DNA of 48,061 bases, taken from NCBI GenBank assembly GCA_036506495.1, contig DASXRQ010000227.1:1-48061 (forward strand), in the 5' to 3' direction. Positions 1 through 6,850 of the stretch are shown here, in pieces. The translations under genes and the position numbers were made by a program. Source of the stretch: DASXRC01 sp036506495 (GTDB lineage Bacteria > Actinomycetota > Actinomycetes > Mycobacteriales > Micromonosporaceae). Under the pieces are notes generated by a model. The model saw only the letters and a program-made list of their open reading frames with translations. It ran no database searches and was not told the origin of the DNA. Every line of letters begins with the position of its first letter. The stretch's first letter is position 1.

Positions 1-51
1 GGCATCGATCTGCGCACGGATCTGCTCGCTGGGCGATACTCGACGAGACAC
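1..51 (-). CDS. N-terminus of a probable IS256-type transposase (partial)
   Basis: A minus-strand reading frame starts with GTG at 51 and runs off the left edge after 17 codons. A clear ribosome binding site (AGGAAGGA) lies about 8 bases upstream. The visible start reads VSRRVSPSEQIRAQIDA. From memory this resembles the N-terminus of actinobacterial IS256-family transposases, which begin with a short polar stretch before the conserved domain. No catalytic residue is in the window, so the family call is an inference. The start and ribosome binding site are seen directly. If the call is right, an insertion sequence end lies between this gene and about position 118. Confidence 0.4.
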   Translation of the reverse strand, partial: MSRRVSPSEQIRAQIDA

Positions 52-151
52 GGGCGTAGTCCTTCCTGTCGACGACTTGGCGGTCTCGAAAGGAACCTAC
101 GTCCGTTGTCATTTACACCACCCCAGGGACACGACCGCGCGCCGTCTTCCT

Positions 152-174
152 GCCCAACTCCGTCAGAGTTCGGC
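152..174. repeat. Interspersed palindrome, CAACT...AGTT type (copy 1)
   Basis: Arms GCCCAACTC and GAGTTCGGC around CGTCA pair with one mismatch. It lies in the leader before the DegV gene. It is the most degenerate copy of the palindrome family also found at 19155, 19196, 21879, 29822 and 45611. Confidence 0.55.
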
Positions 175-247
175 CGCAGACGCCGCGGGGGCGGCCTGAC
201 CACGGGCGCCGCGTGTCCCGCGATCGGGAATCCGTTACGGTGCCCGC

Positions 248-1096
248 ATGTCCGTCGCGGTCGTCACCGACTCCACCGCGTACCTGCCCGCCGACCTGGT
301 CGAGGCGAGCCGGATTACGGTGGTTGCGCTATCGGTCATCGTCAACGGCGTGGAGGGCCTCGAGGGCCGGGACGTGACGCCCGCCGACGTCGCCCGGGCG
401 CTGGGCGCCCGCCGGCACTCGGTGACCACCTCGCGGCCGTCCCCCGCCGAGTTCGCCGCCGCCTACCGGCGGTTGTTCGATGGGGGTGCCACGGGCGTGC
501 TCTCGGTGCACATCTCCGGCGCGCTCTCCGGCACCGGCGAGGCGGCCGCCCTGGCGGCGGCCGAGGTGGGCGACGGAGTGGCGGTGGTGGACTCGCGATC
601 GACCGGGATGGGCCTGGGCTTCCCGGTGCTAGCGGCCGCCGCGGCCGCCGCGGCGGGCGGGGATCTGGCGTCCGTACGCGAGGCCGCGCTGACCGCCGTG
701 GAGCGTACGAACACGTTCTTCTACGTGGACACGCTCGAGTTCCTGCGCCGTGGTGGCCGGATCGGCGCGGCGTCGGCGCTGGTCGGCACGGCGCTGTCGG
801 TCAAGCCGATTCTGCACGTCGCGGACGGCGCGATCGTCCTGCGCGACAAGGTCCGCACCGCCAGTCGGGCGCTGGCGCGGCTGGTCGACCTCGCGGTCGA
901 GGCGGCCGGGGCTGGCGACGTGGACATAGCCGTGCACCACCTTGACGCACCCGAACGCGCCGAAGCCCTGCTGGATCGGCTCGCCTCGCTGCTTGGCGAC
1001 CGGATCCGGGAGCGCTCCATCACGGAGCTCGGCGCGGCGGTCGCCGCGCACGTGGGGCCCGGCATGGCCGCGGTCGTGGTGCATCGGCGCGCATAG
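248..1096 (+). CDS. DegV family fatty-acid-binding protein
   Basis: This 282-residue protein has the length and marks of the DegV family. TDST near residues 7-10 and TSRPSP at 61-66 form the N-terminal lipid-binding part. SGTGEAA and DSRSTGMGLG follow, and then the C-terminal domain with FLRRGGRIG. DegV proteins hold one fatty acid between two alpha/beta domains; in Firmicutes the related FakB presents fatty acids to the kinase FakA. No FakA-like gene is visible here, so the partner is unknown. The ATG at 248 is chosen because the family begins directly with a VAVVTDST-like strand; no strong ribosome binding site is seen. The gene ends 142 bases before comEA. Confidence 0.9.
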   Translation: MSVAVVTDSTAYLPADLVEASRITVVALSVIVNGVEGLEGRDVTPADVARALGARRHSVTTSRPSPAEFAAAYRRLFDGGATGVLSVHISGALSGTGEAAALAAAEVGDGVAVVDSRSTGMGLGFPVLAAAAAAAAGGDLASVREAALTAVERTNTFFYVDTLEFLRRGGRIGAASALVGTALSVKPILHVADGAIVLRDKVRTASRALARLVDLAVEAAGAGDVDIAVHHLDAPERAEALLDRLASLLGDRIRERSITELGAAVAAHVGPGMAAVVVHRRA

Positions 1097-1158
1097 CGTC
1101 GGACCGTGCGGCGGCTGGACCTCGGTGCGCAATAGCACACCGTGGCTTGATCAGGCGG

Positions 1159-1186
1159 TTGTGCACAGATCGGCGGTCTGTCCACA
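1159..1186 (+). promoter_or_regulatory. Pair of DnaA-box-like sites upstream of comEA
   Basis: TTGTGCACA at 1159-1167 and CTGTCCACA at 1178-1186 each differ by one base from the high-GC actinobacterial DnaA box TTGTCCACA. Their starts are 19 bases apart and the pair ends 52 bases before comEA. A second pair with the same spacing precedes comEC. Binding by DnaA is inferred from the sequence only. Confidence 0.5.
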
Positions 1187-1238
1187 ACGGAGGGTGAGAG
1201 ATCCGTCTGGGCGGCCGCGGGCCGGCTACCGTTTCGCC

Positions 1239-1985
1239 GTGCGCGAGGGGGAGGAAGAGCAGGCAGCGGTCCGCCGACGGCTGCGCCACCTCGTCGAAAA
1301 AGCGCCGATACCCGCGGGGTCGGCGGCTCCGATCGCCGACGAGAGCCACGGTTGGTCGGGTGCTGGTGCCTTCGCCGCGAGTGCCTTTGACCCGGGTCGG
1401 CGCGGGGTACGGGTGCTGGCCGTGGTCGCGGCGCTCGTCGTGCTCCTCGCCGCGGTGCTGGCGTGGCGAGCGCGGCCGAGGGCGGAACCTGTTGCGTCGC
1501 CGCCGCTAGACACGCCGTCTGCGCCCGCGTCCGTCGCCGCATCCGGCGAGATCATCGTCGCGGTCGCCGGCCGGGTCCGACGGCCAGGGCTGGTGCGCCT
1601 GCCGGCTGGGGCCCGGGTCGCCGACGCGCTGACCGCGGCCGGGGGAGTGCTGCCCGGCACCGACGTCGCGTTCCTGAACCTGGCCCGCCTCGTCGCCGAC
1701 GGCGAACTGATCGTCGTCGGGGTCACCCCGCCGCCCGGCGCACCCGACAGCGGCGGCGGGCCGGGCGGCTCGGGTGGCACGGTGGGCGCGGGCGAGAAGG
1801 TCAACCTGAACACCGCGACGCTCGCGCAGCTGGATTCGCTGCCCGGCGTCGGGCCCGTGCTCGCCCAGCGGATCCTCGACCACCGCGCTCAGCACGGCGC
1901 GTTCCGCTCGGTCGCCGAGTTGCGCCAGGTCGACGGCATCGGCGACGCCCGCTACGAGCAGCTCAAAGATCTCGTGACGGTCTGA
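1239..1985 (+). CDS. comEA: ComEA-like DNA receptor (SLBB plus helix-hairpin-helix)
   Basis: This protein of about 248 residues begins at the GTG at 1239. The open frame extends upstream into degV, but that part has no family resemblance. A charged cytoplasmic segment (1-56) is followed by one membrane helix (about 57-76) and a Pro/Ala linker. An SLBB domain follows (about 102-163), then a Gly-rich linker and a C-terminal helix-hairpin-helix pair (about 186-248). That region carries VNLNTATLAQLDSLPGVG and the typical VDGIG of ComEA. In competent bacteria ComEA binds incoming double-stranded DNA outside the membrane and passes it to ComEC, encoded 208 bases downstream. No type IV pilus genes are visible, so active natural transformation cannot be claimed. 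Confidence 0.9.
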   Translation: MREGEEEQAAVRRRLRHLVEKAPIPAGSAAPIADESHGWSGAGAFAASAFDPGRRGVRVLAVVAALVVLLAAVLAWRARPRAEPVASPPLDTPSAPASVAASGEIIVAVAGRVRRPGLVRLPAGARVADALTAAGGVLPGTDVAFLNLARLVADGELIVVGVTPPPGAPDSGGGPGGSGGTVGAGEKVNLNTATLAQLDSLPGVGPVLAQRILDHRAQHGAFRSVAELRQVDGIGDARYEQLKDLVTV

Positions 1986-2111
1986 GGCCCGCGGTCGGCT
2001 CTGTTCCAGGTCCACGACGAGACCGGCGGTCGCGACGCCGGCCTCCGCCGCGGACAACGGTGGCGTACCCGAAGGACGATCTGCATACCAGGCGGCCGCG
2101 TGATCGGGGCG

Positions 2112-2139
2112 CTGTCCACAGTCGACGGGCTCATCCACA
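2112..2139 (+). promoter_or_regulatory. Pair of DnaA-box-like sites upstream of comEC
   Basis: CTGTCCACA (2112-2120) and TCATCCACA (2131-2139) each differ by one base from TTGTCCACA or TTATCCACA. The start-to-start spacing is 19 bases, as in the comEA leader, and the pair ends 54 bases before comEC. A shared regulator of comEA and comEC is an inference. Confidence 0.5.
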
Positions 2140-2193
2140 GGTACGCCGGCGACCGAGTGCGGCCGAGGTAGGCCGCTTCGTAGCGTGCTCGGC

Positions 2194-4569
2194 ATGCCGG
2201 GTGCGTGGTCCTCGACGCGGCGCGACCTCCCCGACCTGCGGCTGGCCGGGGCGGCGCTCGGCACCTGGCTCGCCGCGTTTGGTGCGCTGTCGCTCTCCGC
2301 GCGTACCACCGTTGTCGTCGCCGGTGTGGCCGCCGTTGCGGCGGGCGTGGCCGCGGCGACCGTTAGCCACGCGGGCGGACGTCCGCTCGCGTGGGGGTGG
2401 GTCGCGGTCGCGGTGCTGCTCGGAGTCGTGTGCGGAGCCACGGCCACGGCCGCGCGCACCTCGGTGCGTGACGCCGAACCGCTGGCGGGCCTCGCCCGCG
2501 GCCGCGCCGCAGTGGTGGCCGAGCTGGTGGTGCGCGATGACCCACAACTCATGCCGGGTGTTCGCCCGCGCTGGCTCGTCGTGGCCGATGTGCGCCGGTT
2601 AACCGTTGACGGCGTCGCGGGCACCACCGAGATCCGGCTCGCCGCCAGCGTGGTCGTGCTGGCCACGAACGAAGCCTGGCGGGGCCTACTGCCGGGACAG
2701 CGCGTCATCGCTGCCGGCCGCCTCCTGCCGCCCCAGCGCGGCGACCTGCGGGCGGCCGCCTTGTCGACCAGCCAGCCACCGCGGCGCGTGGGCGAGGCAC
2801 CATGGGTGCAGCGAGCGGCCGGAACCCTGCGCGCCGGGCTGCAGCGCGCGTGCGCGCCGCTGCCCGACCGGCCCGGTGGGCTGCTCCCGGGGCTTGTGGT
2901 CGGCGATACCAGCCGGCTCGATCCCGCCGTCGCCGACGACTTTCGGGCGACCGGTATGACCCACCTCGTCGCCGTCTCGGGCGCCAACGTGGCGATCGTG
3001 ATCGGCTGCGTGCTGCTTCTGGCGCGGGGGATCAGGGCTGGCCCGCGGCTGACCGCGACGGTGTGTGCCGTGGCCCTCGCCGGGTTCGTCGTGCTCGCTC
3101 GGCCATCGCCGAGCGTGTTGCGCGCGGCAGCGATGGGTGCGCTGGGGGTTGTCGCGTTGGCGTCGGGCCGGCCGCGGGCCGCGGTGCCCGGGCTGTGCGC
3201 CGCGATCGTGGTTCTCGTCGTGGTCGACCCGGAGCTGGCCGGCGATCCGGGGTTCGCGCTGTCGGTGCTGGCGACCGGCGGCCTGCTGCTGATCGCGCCG
3301 CGTTGGCGGGACGCGTTGCGCGCCCGTGGGGTACCGGCGGGTGTCGCCGAGGCGCTGGCGATCCCGGCCGCCGCACAGCTCGCGTGCGCCCCGGTGATAG
3401 CCGGACTGTCCGGCACGGTCAGCCTGGTAGCCGTCCCGGCGAACCTACTGGCGGTGCCCGCGATCGCCCCGGCGACGGTGCTGGGCGTCGTGGCGGCGGT
3501 GGTGTCGCCGGTGTGGCCGGCGGGCGCGCAGTTCGCTGCCTGGCTGGCCGGTTGGCCGGCCGCCTGGCTGGTGGCGGTGGCTGGCCACGGTGCACGGCTG
3601 CCGGGTGGGACGCTGCCGTGGCTCGGCGGGTGGGCCGGGGCGCTCCTGCTGGCCGGCGTCACCGTCGCCTTTCTGGTGGCGGCGCGCCGCCGGCATGTTC
3701 GACGGCTGGCCGCCGTCGTCGCGGTGGCCGCCGTCGTCGGCGCGCTGCCGGTGGGGCTGGTGGCGGGCGGCTGGCCGCCCGCCGGCTGGCTGATGGTCGT
3801 GTGCTCGGTGGGGCAGGGCGACGCCGTCGTGCTGCCGACCGTGCCCGGCGCCGCCGTCGTGGTCGACGCGGGTCCCGACCCGGGACCGATCGACGGCTGC
3901 CTGCGGCGGTTGGGCGTGCGCACCGTGCCGCTGTTGGTGGTCACGCATTTCCACGCCGACCACGTCGGCGGCATCGACGGGGTATTGCGCGGCCGCGGCG
4001 TCGCCGCCATCGTCACCACGGCGTGGCCGGAGCCCGTCGCCGGCCAGGAGTCGGTGGCCCGAGCCGCAGCCGCACGGCGGATTCCATTAGGTGTGGCTCC
4101 GGTCGGCTGGAGCGACACCCTCGGCGGGCTGACCCTCACGGTGATCGGTCCGCCCCGGCCGATCGTCGGGACGCGATCCGATCCGAACAACAACTCGCTC
4201 GTGCTGCGCGTCCGCCAGCGCGGGATCGATCTCCTGCTGGCCGGCGACGCGGAGAACGAGGAGCAGCAAGGGCTGTTGGACCGGGTCGGGCCCAGTGGGC
4301 TCCGTGCCGCCGTGCTCAAGGTGGCCCACCACGGCTCCGCGTACCAGGAGCCAGCGTTCCTCGACGCGGTCGACCCGGCCATCGCGATGGTGTCGGTGGG
4401 TGTCCACAATCTGTACGGGCATCCGAACGCGTCGGTCCTCGGCAAGCTGGCCCGCGATGGCGCGCGCGTGTTGCGCACCGACCGCGATGGTGACCTGGCG
4501 GCGGCGTGGACCGGAGGCCGACTGGCCGTGGCGGCGCGTGGATACGGGCCCGGTGGCCACCCGCCGTGA
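2194..4569 (+). CDS. comEC: ComEC/Rec2 DNA channel protein
   Basis: This protein of about 791 residues has the full ComEC layout. An N-terminal membrane and OB-like region (DUF4131) comes first. The Competence domain follows, with FRATGMTHLVAVSGANVAI near residue 250 and many hydrophobic helices. The C-terminal part is a metallo-beta-lactamase-like domain with the metal motif HFHADH near residue 585, then LLLAGDAENEEQQ and VAHHGS. ComEC forms the inner membrane channel for single-stranded DNA, and the C-terminal domain is thought to degrade the non-transported strand. The ATG at 2194 is preferred, with an in-frame GTG at 2185 as alternative; neither has a strong ribosome binding site. The protein looks intact. 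Confidence 0.93.
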   Translation: MPGAWSSTRRDLPDLRLAGAALGTWLAAFGALSLSARTTVVVAGVAAVAAGVAAATVSHAGGRPLAWGWVAVAVLLGVVCGATATAARTSVRDAEPLAGLARGRAAVVAELVVRDDPQLMPGVRPRWLVVADVRRLTVDGVAGTTEIRLAASVVVLATNEAWRGLLPGQRVIAAGRLLPPQRGDLRAAALSTSQPPRRVGEAPWVQRAAGTLRAGLQRACAPLPDRPGGLLPGLVVGDTSRLDPAVADDFRATGMTHLVAVSGANVAIVIGCVLLLARGIRAGPRLTATVCAVALAGFVVLARPSPSVLRAAAMGALGVVALASGRPRAAVPGLCAAIVVLVVVDPELAGDPGFALSVLATGGLLLIAPRWRDALRARGVPAGVAEALAIPAAAQLACAPVIAGLSGTVSLVAVPANLLAVPAIAPATVLGVVAAVVSPVWPAGAQFAAWLAGWPAAWLVAVAGHGARLPGGTLPWLGGWAGALLLAGVTVAFLVAARRRHVRRLAAVVAVAAVVGALPVGLVAGGWPPAGWLMVVCSVGQGDAVVLPTVPGAAVVVDAGPDPGPIDGCLRRLGVRTVPLLVVTHFHADHVGGIDGVLRGRGVAAIVTTAWPEPVAGQESVARAAAARRIPLGVAPVGWSDTLGGLTLTVIGPPRPIVGTRSDPNNNSLVLRVRQRGIDLLLAGDAENEEQQGLLDRVGPSGLRAAVLKVAHHGSAYQEPAFLDAVDPAIAMVSVGVHNLYGHPNASVLGKLARDGARVLRTDRDGDLAAAWTGGRLAVAARGYGPGGHPP

Positions 4570-4652
4570 CGATGACGCAGCCCGCCTCGGACGACGTGTC
4601 CGAACGAGCCGGCGTCCCCCAGCCCGTCGGGGGCGCGTGGAAGTATGGCGGC

Positions 4653-5627
4653 GTGACGCCGGCTCCCCCCGCTCCCGTCGTGCTCGTGCTCGGCGACGAG
4701 GACCTGCTCGTCGTGCGCGCCGTCGCACACGCCGTTGACGCGGCTCGGGTGGCGGACCCGGCGGCCGACGTCCGCGAATACGAGGCCGGGGCGCTGACGC
4801 CGGCCGAGATGGCCGAGATGCTCAGCCCGTCGCTGTTCGGGGGGCGGCGCGTCCTCGTCGTGCGGTCCGGGCAGGACGCCCGCAAGGACCTCGTCGCGGC
4901 GTTCCTGGCGTACGCCGAGGCGCCCGACCCGGAGGTGAGCCTCGTGGTCACGCACGCCGGCGGGGCCAAGGGGAAGGCGCTCGCGGACGGCCTGCGGGCA
5001 GCGGGAGCGACGGTGGTGTCCGCGGCGCGGCTGACCCGGCACCGCGACCGGGTCGAGTTCGTCCGCGCCGAGGTGCACCGGCTCGGCGGCAAGTGCACCG
5101 AGGACGCGGCAGAGGCGCTGCTCGTCGCCGTCGGCAACGACCTGCGCGAGCTGGCCTCGGCGTGCTCGCAGCTGATCGCGGATACCGACGGGCGCATCGA
5201 CGCCGACACAGTGGCTCGTTACTACCGGGGTCGGGCGGAGGTGAGTGGCTTCACCGTCGCCGATGCGGCGATGGTCGGCGACGTGCCGGGGGCCTTGGAG
5301 GCGCTGCGGTGGGCCCTGCACGTCGGCGTCGACCCCGTGCCGATCGCGGATGCGCTCGCCGACGGCGTCCGGACCGTGGCGCGGGTGGCCGCGGCCGGGC
5401 GCGGCAATGCGTACCAACTCGCGGGCGGTCTTGGCCTGCCCGCGTGGAAGGTCGAGCGCGCGCAGCGACAGGCGCGGGGCTGGACCCCGGAGGGCCTGGT
5501 CGAAGCGATGCTGGCCGCGGCCGCTTGCAACGCCGAGGTGAAGGGCGGCGCGGACGACCGCGGGTACGCCCTGGAGCGCGCGATCTTCGCGGTCGCCGCG
5601 GCACGGCAAGTGGGTGGCGGCCGATGA
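4653..5627 (+). CDS. holA: DNA polymerase III delta subunit
   Basis: HolA opens the sliding clamp in the clamp loader complex. The 324-residue product begins PAPVVLVLGDEDLLV, close to the usual actinobacterial start. It contains REYEAG, the conserved MLSPSLFGGRRVLVVRSG stretch, and the C-terminal alpha-helical collar ending near ALERAIFAVA. The GTG at 4653 was chosen because homologues begin here; an in-frame ATG at 4572, just after comEC, would add 27 unconserved residues. Its stop overlaps the next start as ATGA, so the two are probably translated together. The comEC-holA-rpsT order is typical of Actinobacteria. Confidence 0.9.
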   Translation: MTPAPPAPVVLVLGDEDLLVVRAVAHAVDAARVADPAADVREYEAGALTPAEMAEMLSPSLFGGRRVLVVRSGQDARKDLVAAFLAYAEAPDPEVSLVVTHAGGAKGKALADGLRAAGATVVSAARLTRHRDRVEFVRAEVHRLGGKCTEDAAEALLVAVGNDLRELASACSQLIADTDGRIDADTVARYYRGRAEVSGFTVADAAMVGDVPGALEALRWALHVGVDPVPIADALADGVRTVARVAAAGRGNAYQLAGGLGLPAWKVERAQRQARGWTPEGLVEAMLAAAACNAEVKGGADDRGYALERAIFAVAAARQVGGGR

Positions 5628-6172
5628 CCGGACCGGTCGTGTCCCGTCCTGCCGGCGTCGCCATAGCGGAGGCGAGACGCCGCCCGCTCTACGCCCGGGT
5701 ACTCGGTCTGCGATACCTGAACCCTTCCGGGCTGATGTGCTTCCTCTTCTTCGAAGGGACGATCGCGTTCGCGCTGCTGCTCTCGCTCGCCGAGCTGGTG
5801 ACCTTGTGGGGAGTGGTCGTTCTGCCGCTGTCGGTGGCCACCATGGTCAAGATCAACGACGTCGTCGCCGGGGCGGTGCAGCGGTCGGTCGCGCGTACGC
5901 CCAGTCAGGCCCGTACGGAGGTCATGCGCGACCGGCGCGCGAGGGCGATCGGCCGGGCCGCGGTGCCAGCGGCCTTCGCCGGGCGCGGCGCTTTCGCCGT
6001 GCGCGGTGCGTTCGCCACGGGCGATCCGCTCCGGTCGGCGGTGCCGGCGCTCAACGCGCACCCGGCGGAACAGGTCCATGGCCACGGCGGCCGTCAGCGG
6101 GCCGATCACGGCGAGTCTCCGGAATCGCCGAGCCAGCGGGCCCGCCAGTCGGGCACCGCGCGCTACGAGTAG
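5624..6172 (+). CDS. Uncharacterised membrane protein coupled to holA
   Basis: A 182-residue product starts at an ATG that overlaps the holA stop (ATGA). Residues about 40-85 hold two hydrophobic helices separated by a short turn, following a polar N-terminus with RPLYARVLGLRYLNPSG. The C-terminal half is hydrophilic, rich in Arg, Gly and Ala, with the near-repeat GRGAFAVRGAFATG, and ends in a His/Gln/Arg-rich tail. I do not recognise a family. The tight coupling to holA and the clean membrane pair argue that it is real. The low-complexity tail could partly be drifted sequence. Confidence 0.6.
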   Translation: MTGPVVSRPAGVAIAEARRRPLYARVLGLRYLNPSGLMCFLFFEGTIAFALLLSLAELVTLWGVVVLPLSVATMVKINDVVAGAVQRSVARTPSQARTEVMRDRRARAIGRAAVPAAFAGRGAFAVRGAFATGDPLRSAVPALNAHPAEQVHGHGGRQRADHGESPESPSQRARQSGTARYE

Positions 6173-6195
6173 CCCGGGCCCGGCACCTGCCTCCG

Positions 6196-6225
6196 CCCGG
6201 CGTCCCTGCGCCCGGCGTCCCTTCG
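6196..6225. repeat. Two tandem 15-base repeats
   Basis: CCCGGCGTCCCTGCG is followed directly by the same unit with one change (T for G). It lies 23 bases after the stop of the holA-coupled gene. No function is apparent. Confidence 0.6.
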
Positions 6226-6279
6226 CCCGTGCGGCGGAGCATCCCGTCGATCAAGCAAAAGCCCGCCGATCAAGGCGCG

Positions 6280-6316
6280 TTATTGTCGTGGTCGAGAGAT
6301 CAACTAACGACGATAA
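6280..6316. repeat. Inverted repeat between the holA-coupled gene and rpsT
   Basis: TTATTGTCGT at 6280-6289 and ACGACGATAA at 6307-6316 are inverted copies with one mismatch around a 17-base spacer. The spot is locally AT-richer than its surroundings. It lies between converging genes and could be a terminator stem or a protein site; there is no T-run. Confidence 0.45.
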
Positions 6317-6329
6317 GCCCATGATCGAC

Positions 6330-6361
6330 GGGGCAAGCGGGGCAAGCGGGGCAAGCGGGGG
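6330..6361 (+). repeat. G-run tandem array (GGGG-CAAGC), G-quadruplex motif
   Basis: Four runs of at least four G are separated by three identical CAAGC spacers on the plus strand, 15 bases beyond the rpsT stop. This fits the usual G-quadruplex pattern on the plus strand; the rpsT transcript would carry the C-rich complement. Folding is inferred. GGGCA-AG-TGCCC at 6359-6370 could add a small hairpin at the rpsT end. Confidence 0.6.
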
Positions 6362-6376
6362 CAAGTGCCCAGGGTG

Positions 6377-6643
6377 TCAGGCGGACAGCGAGTTGAGGCG
6401 CTTGGCGATGGCCGACTTGCGGTTCGCAGCCTGGTTTTTGTGGATCACGCCCTTGCTGACGGCCTTGTCCAGCTTGCGGGAGGCCTCCTGCATGAGCACG
6501 CCGGCCGCCTCGGCGTCGCCGGTCGCGGACGCCGCGTGGAACTTGCGGATGGCGGTCTTCAGCGCCGACTTGACCGACTTGTTGCGCATCCGGCGCTTCT
6601 CGTTCTGCCGGTTGCGCTTGATCTGGGACTTGATGTTCGCCAC
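6377..6643 (-). CDS. rpsT: 30S ribosomal protein S20
   Basis: S20 is a small basic protein that binds 16S rRNA early in 30S assembly. The 88-residue product matches family length and starts VANIKSQIKRNRQNEKRR, with the Lys/Arg-rich first helix and the C-terminal AANRKSAIAKRLN. The GTG at 6643 fits the conserved N-terminus; the open frame upstream encodes unrelated residues. AGGACGAGG lies about 8 bases before the start. It is divergent from lepA and convergent with the holA-coupled gene, a common actinobacterial arrangement. The 3' side holds the G-run array at 6330-6361. Confidence 0.97.
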   Translation of the reverse strand: MANIKSQIKRNRQNEKRRMRNKSVKSALKTAIRKFHAASATGDAEAAGVLMQEASRKLDKAVSKGVIHKNQAANRKSAIAKRLNSLSA

Positions 6644-6850
6644 GCGACAGCCTCGTCCTGGTAGCTCGGGTTTGATTGCTGGGCCACACCGGCCGGACTG
6701 CGTACGGGCACAGGCCATCGACCAGGTGCGACGTGTCAGGTTACCAGGCGGGATGGTGCTCGGCCAAAACGCCCACCAGCGGCGGCTCGACGGTGCGCCC
6801 ACCGGCGCATGGGATCATTGACGACGACACAGTCATCGACGCACCAGACC

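Noticed and set aside
942..1238. Upstream extension of the comEA frame into degV
   Set aside because: Residues there do not match ComEA; the GTG at 1239 gives the usual layout.
1506..5609. A 1367-codon open frame on the minus strand across comEA, comEC and holA
   Set aside because: It is the antisense shadow of three clear genes; composition is Pro/Arg/Ser/Thr-rich with no domain. Long shadow frames are expected at this GC content.
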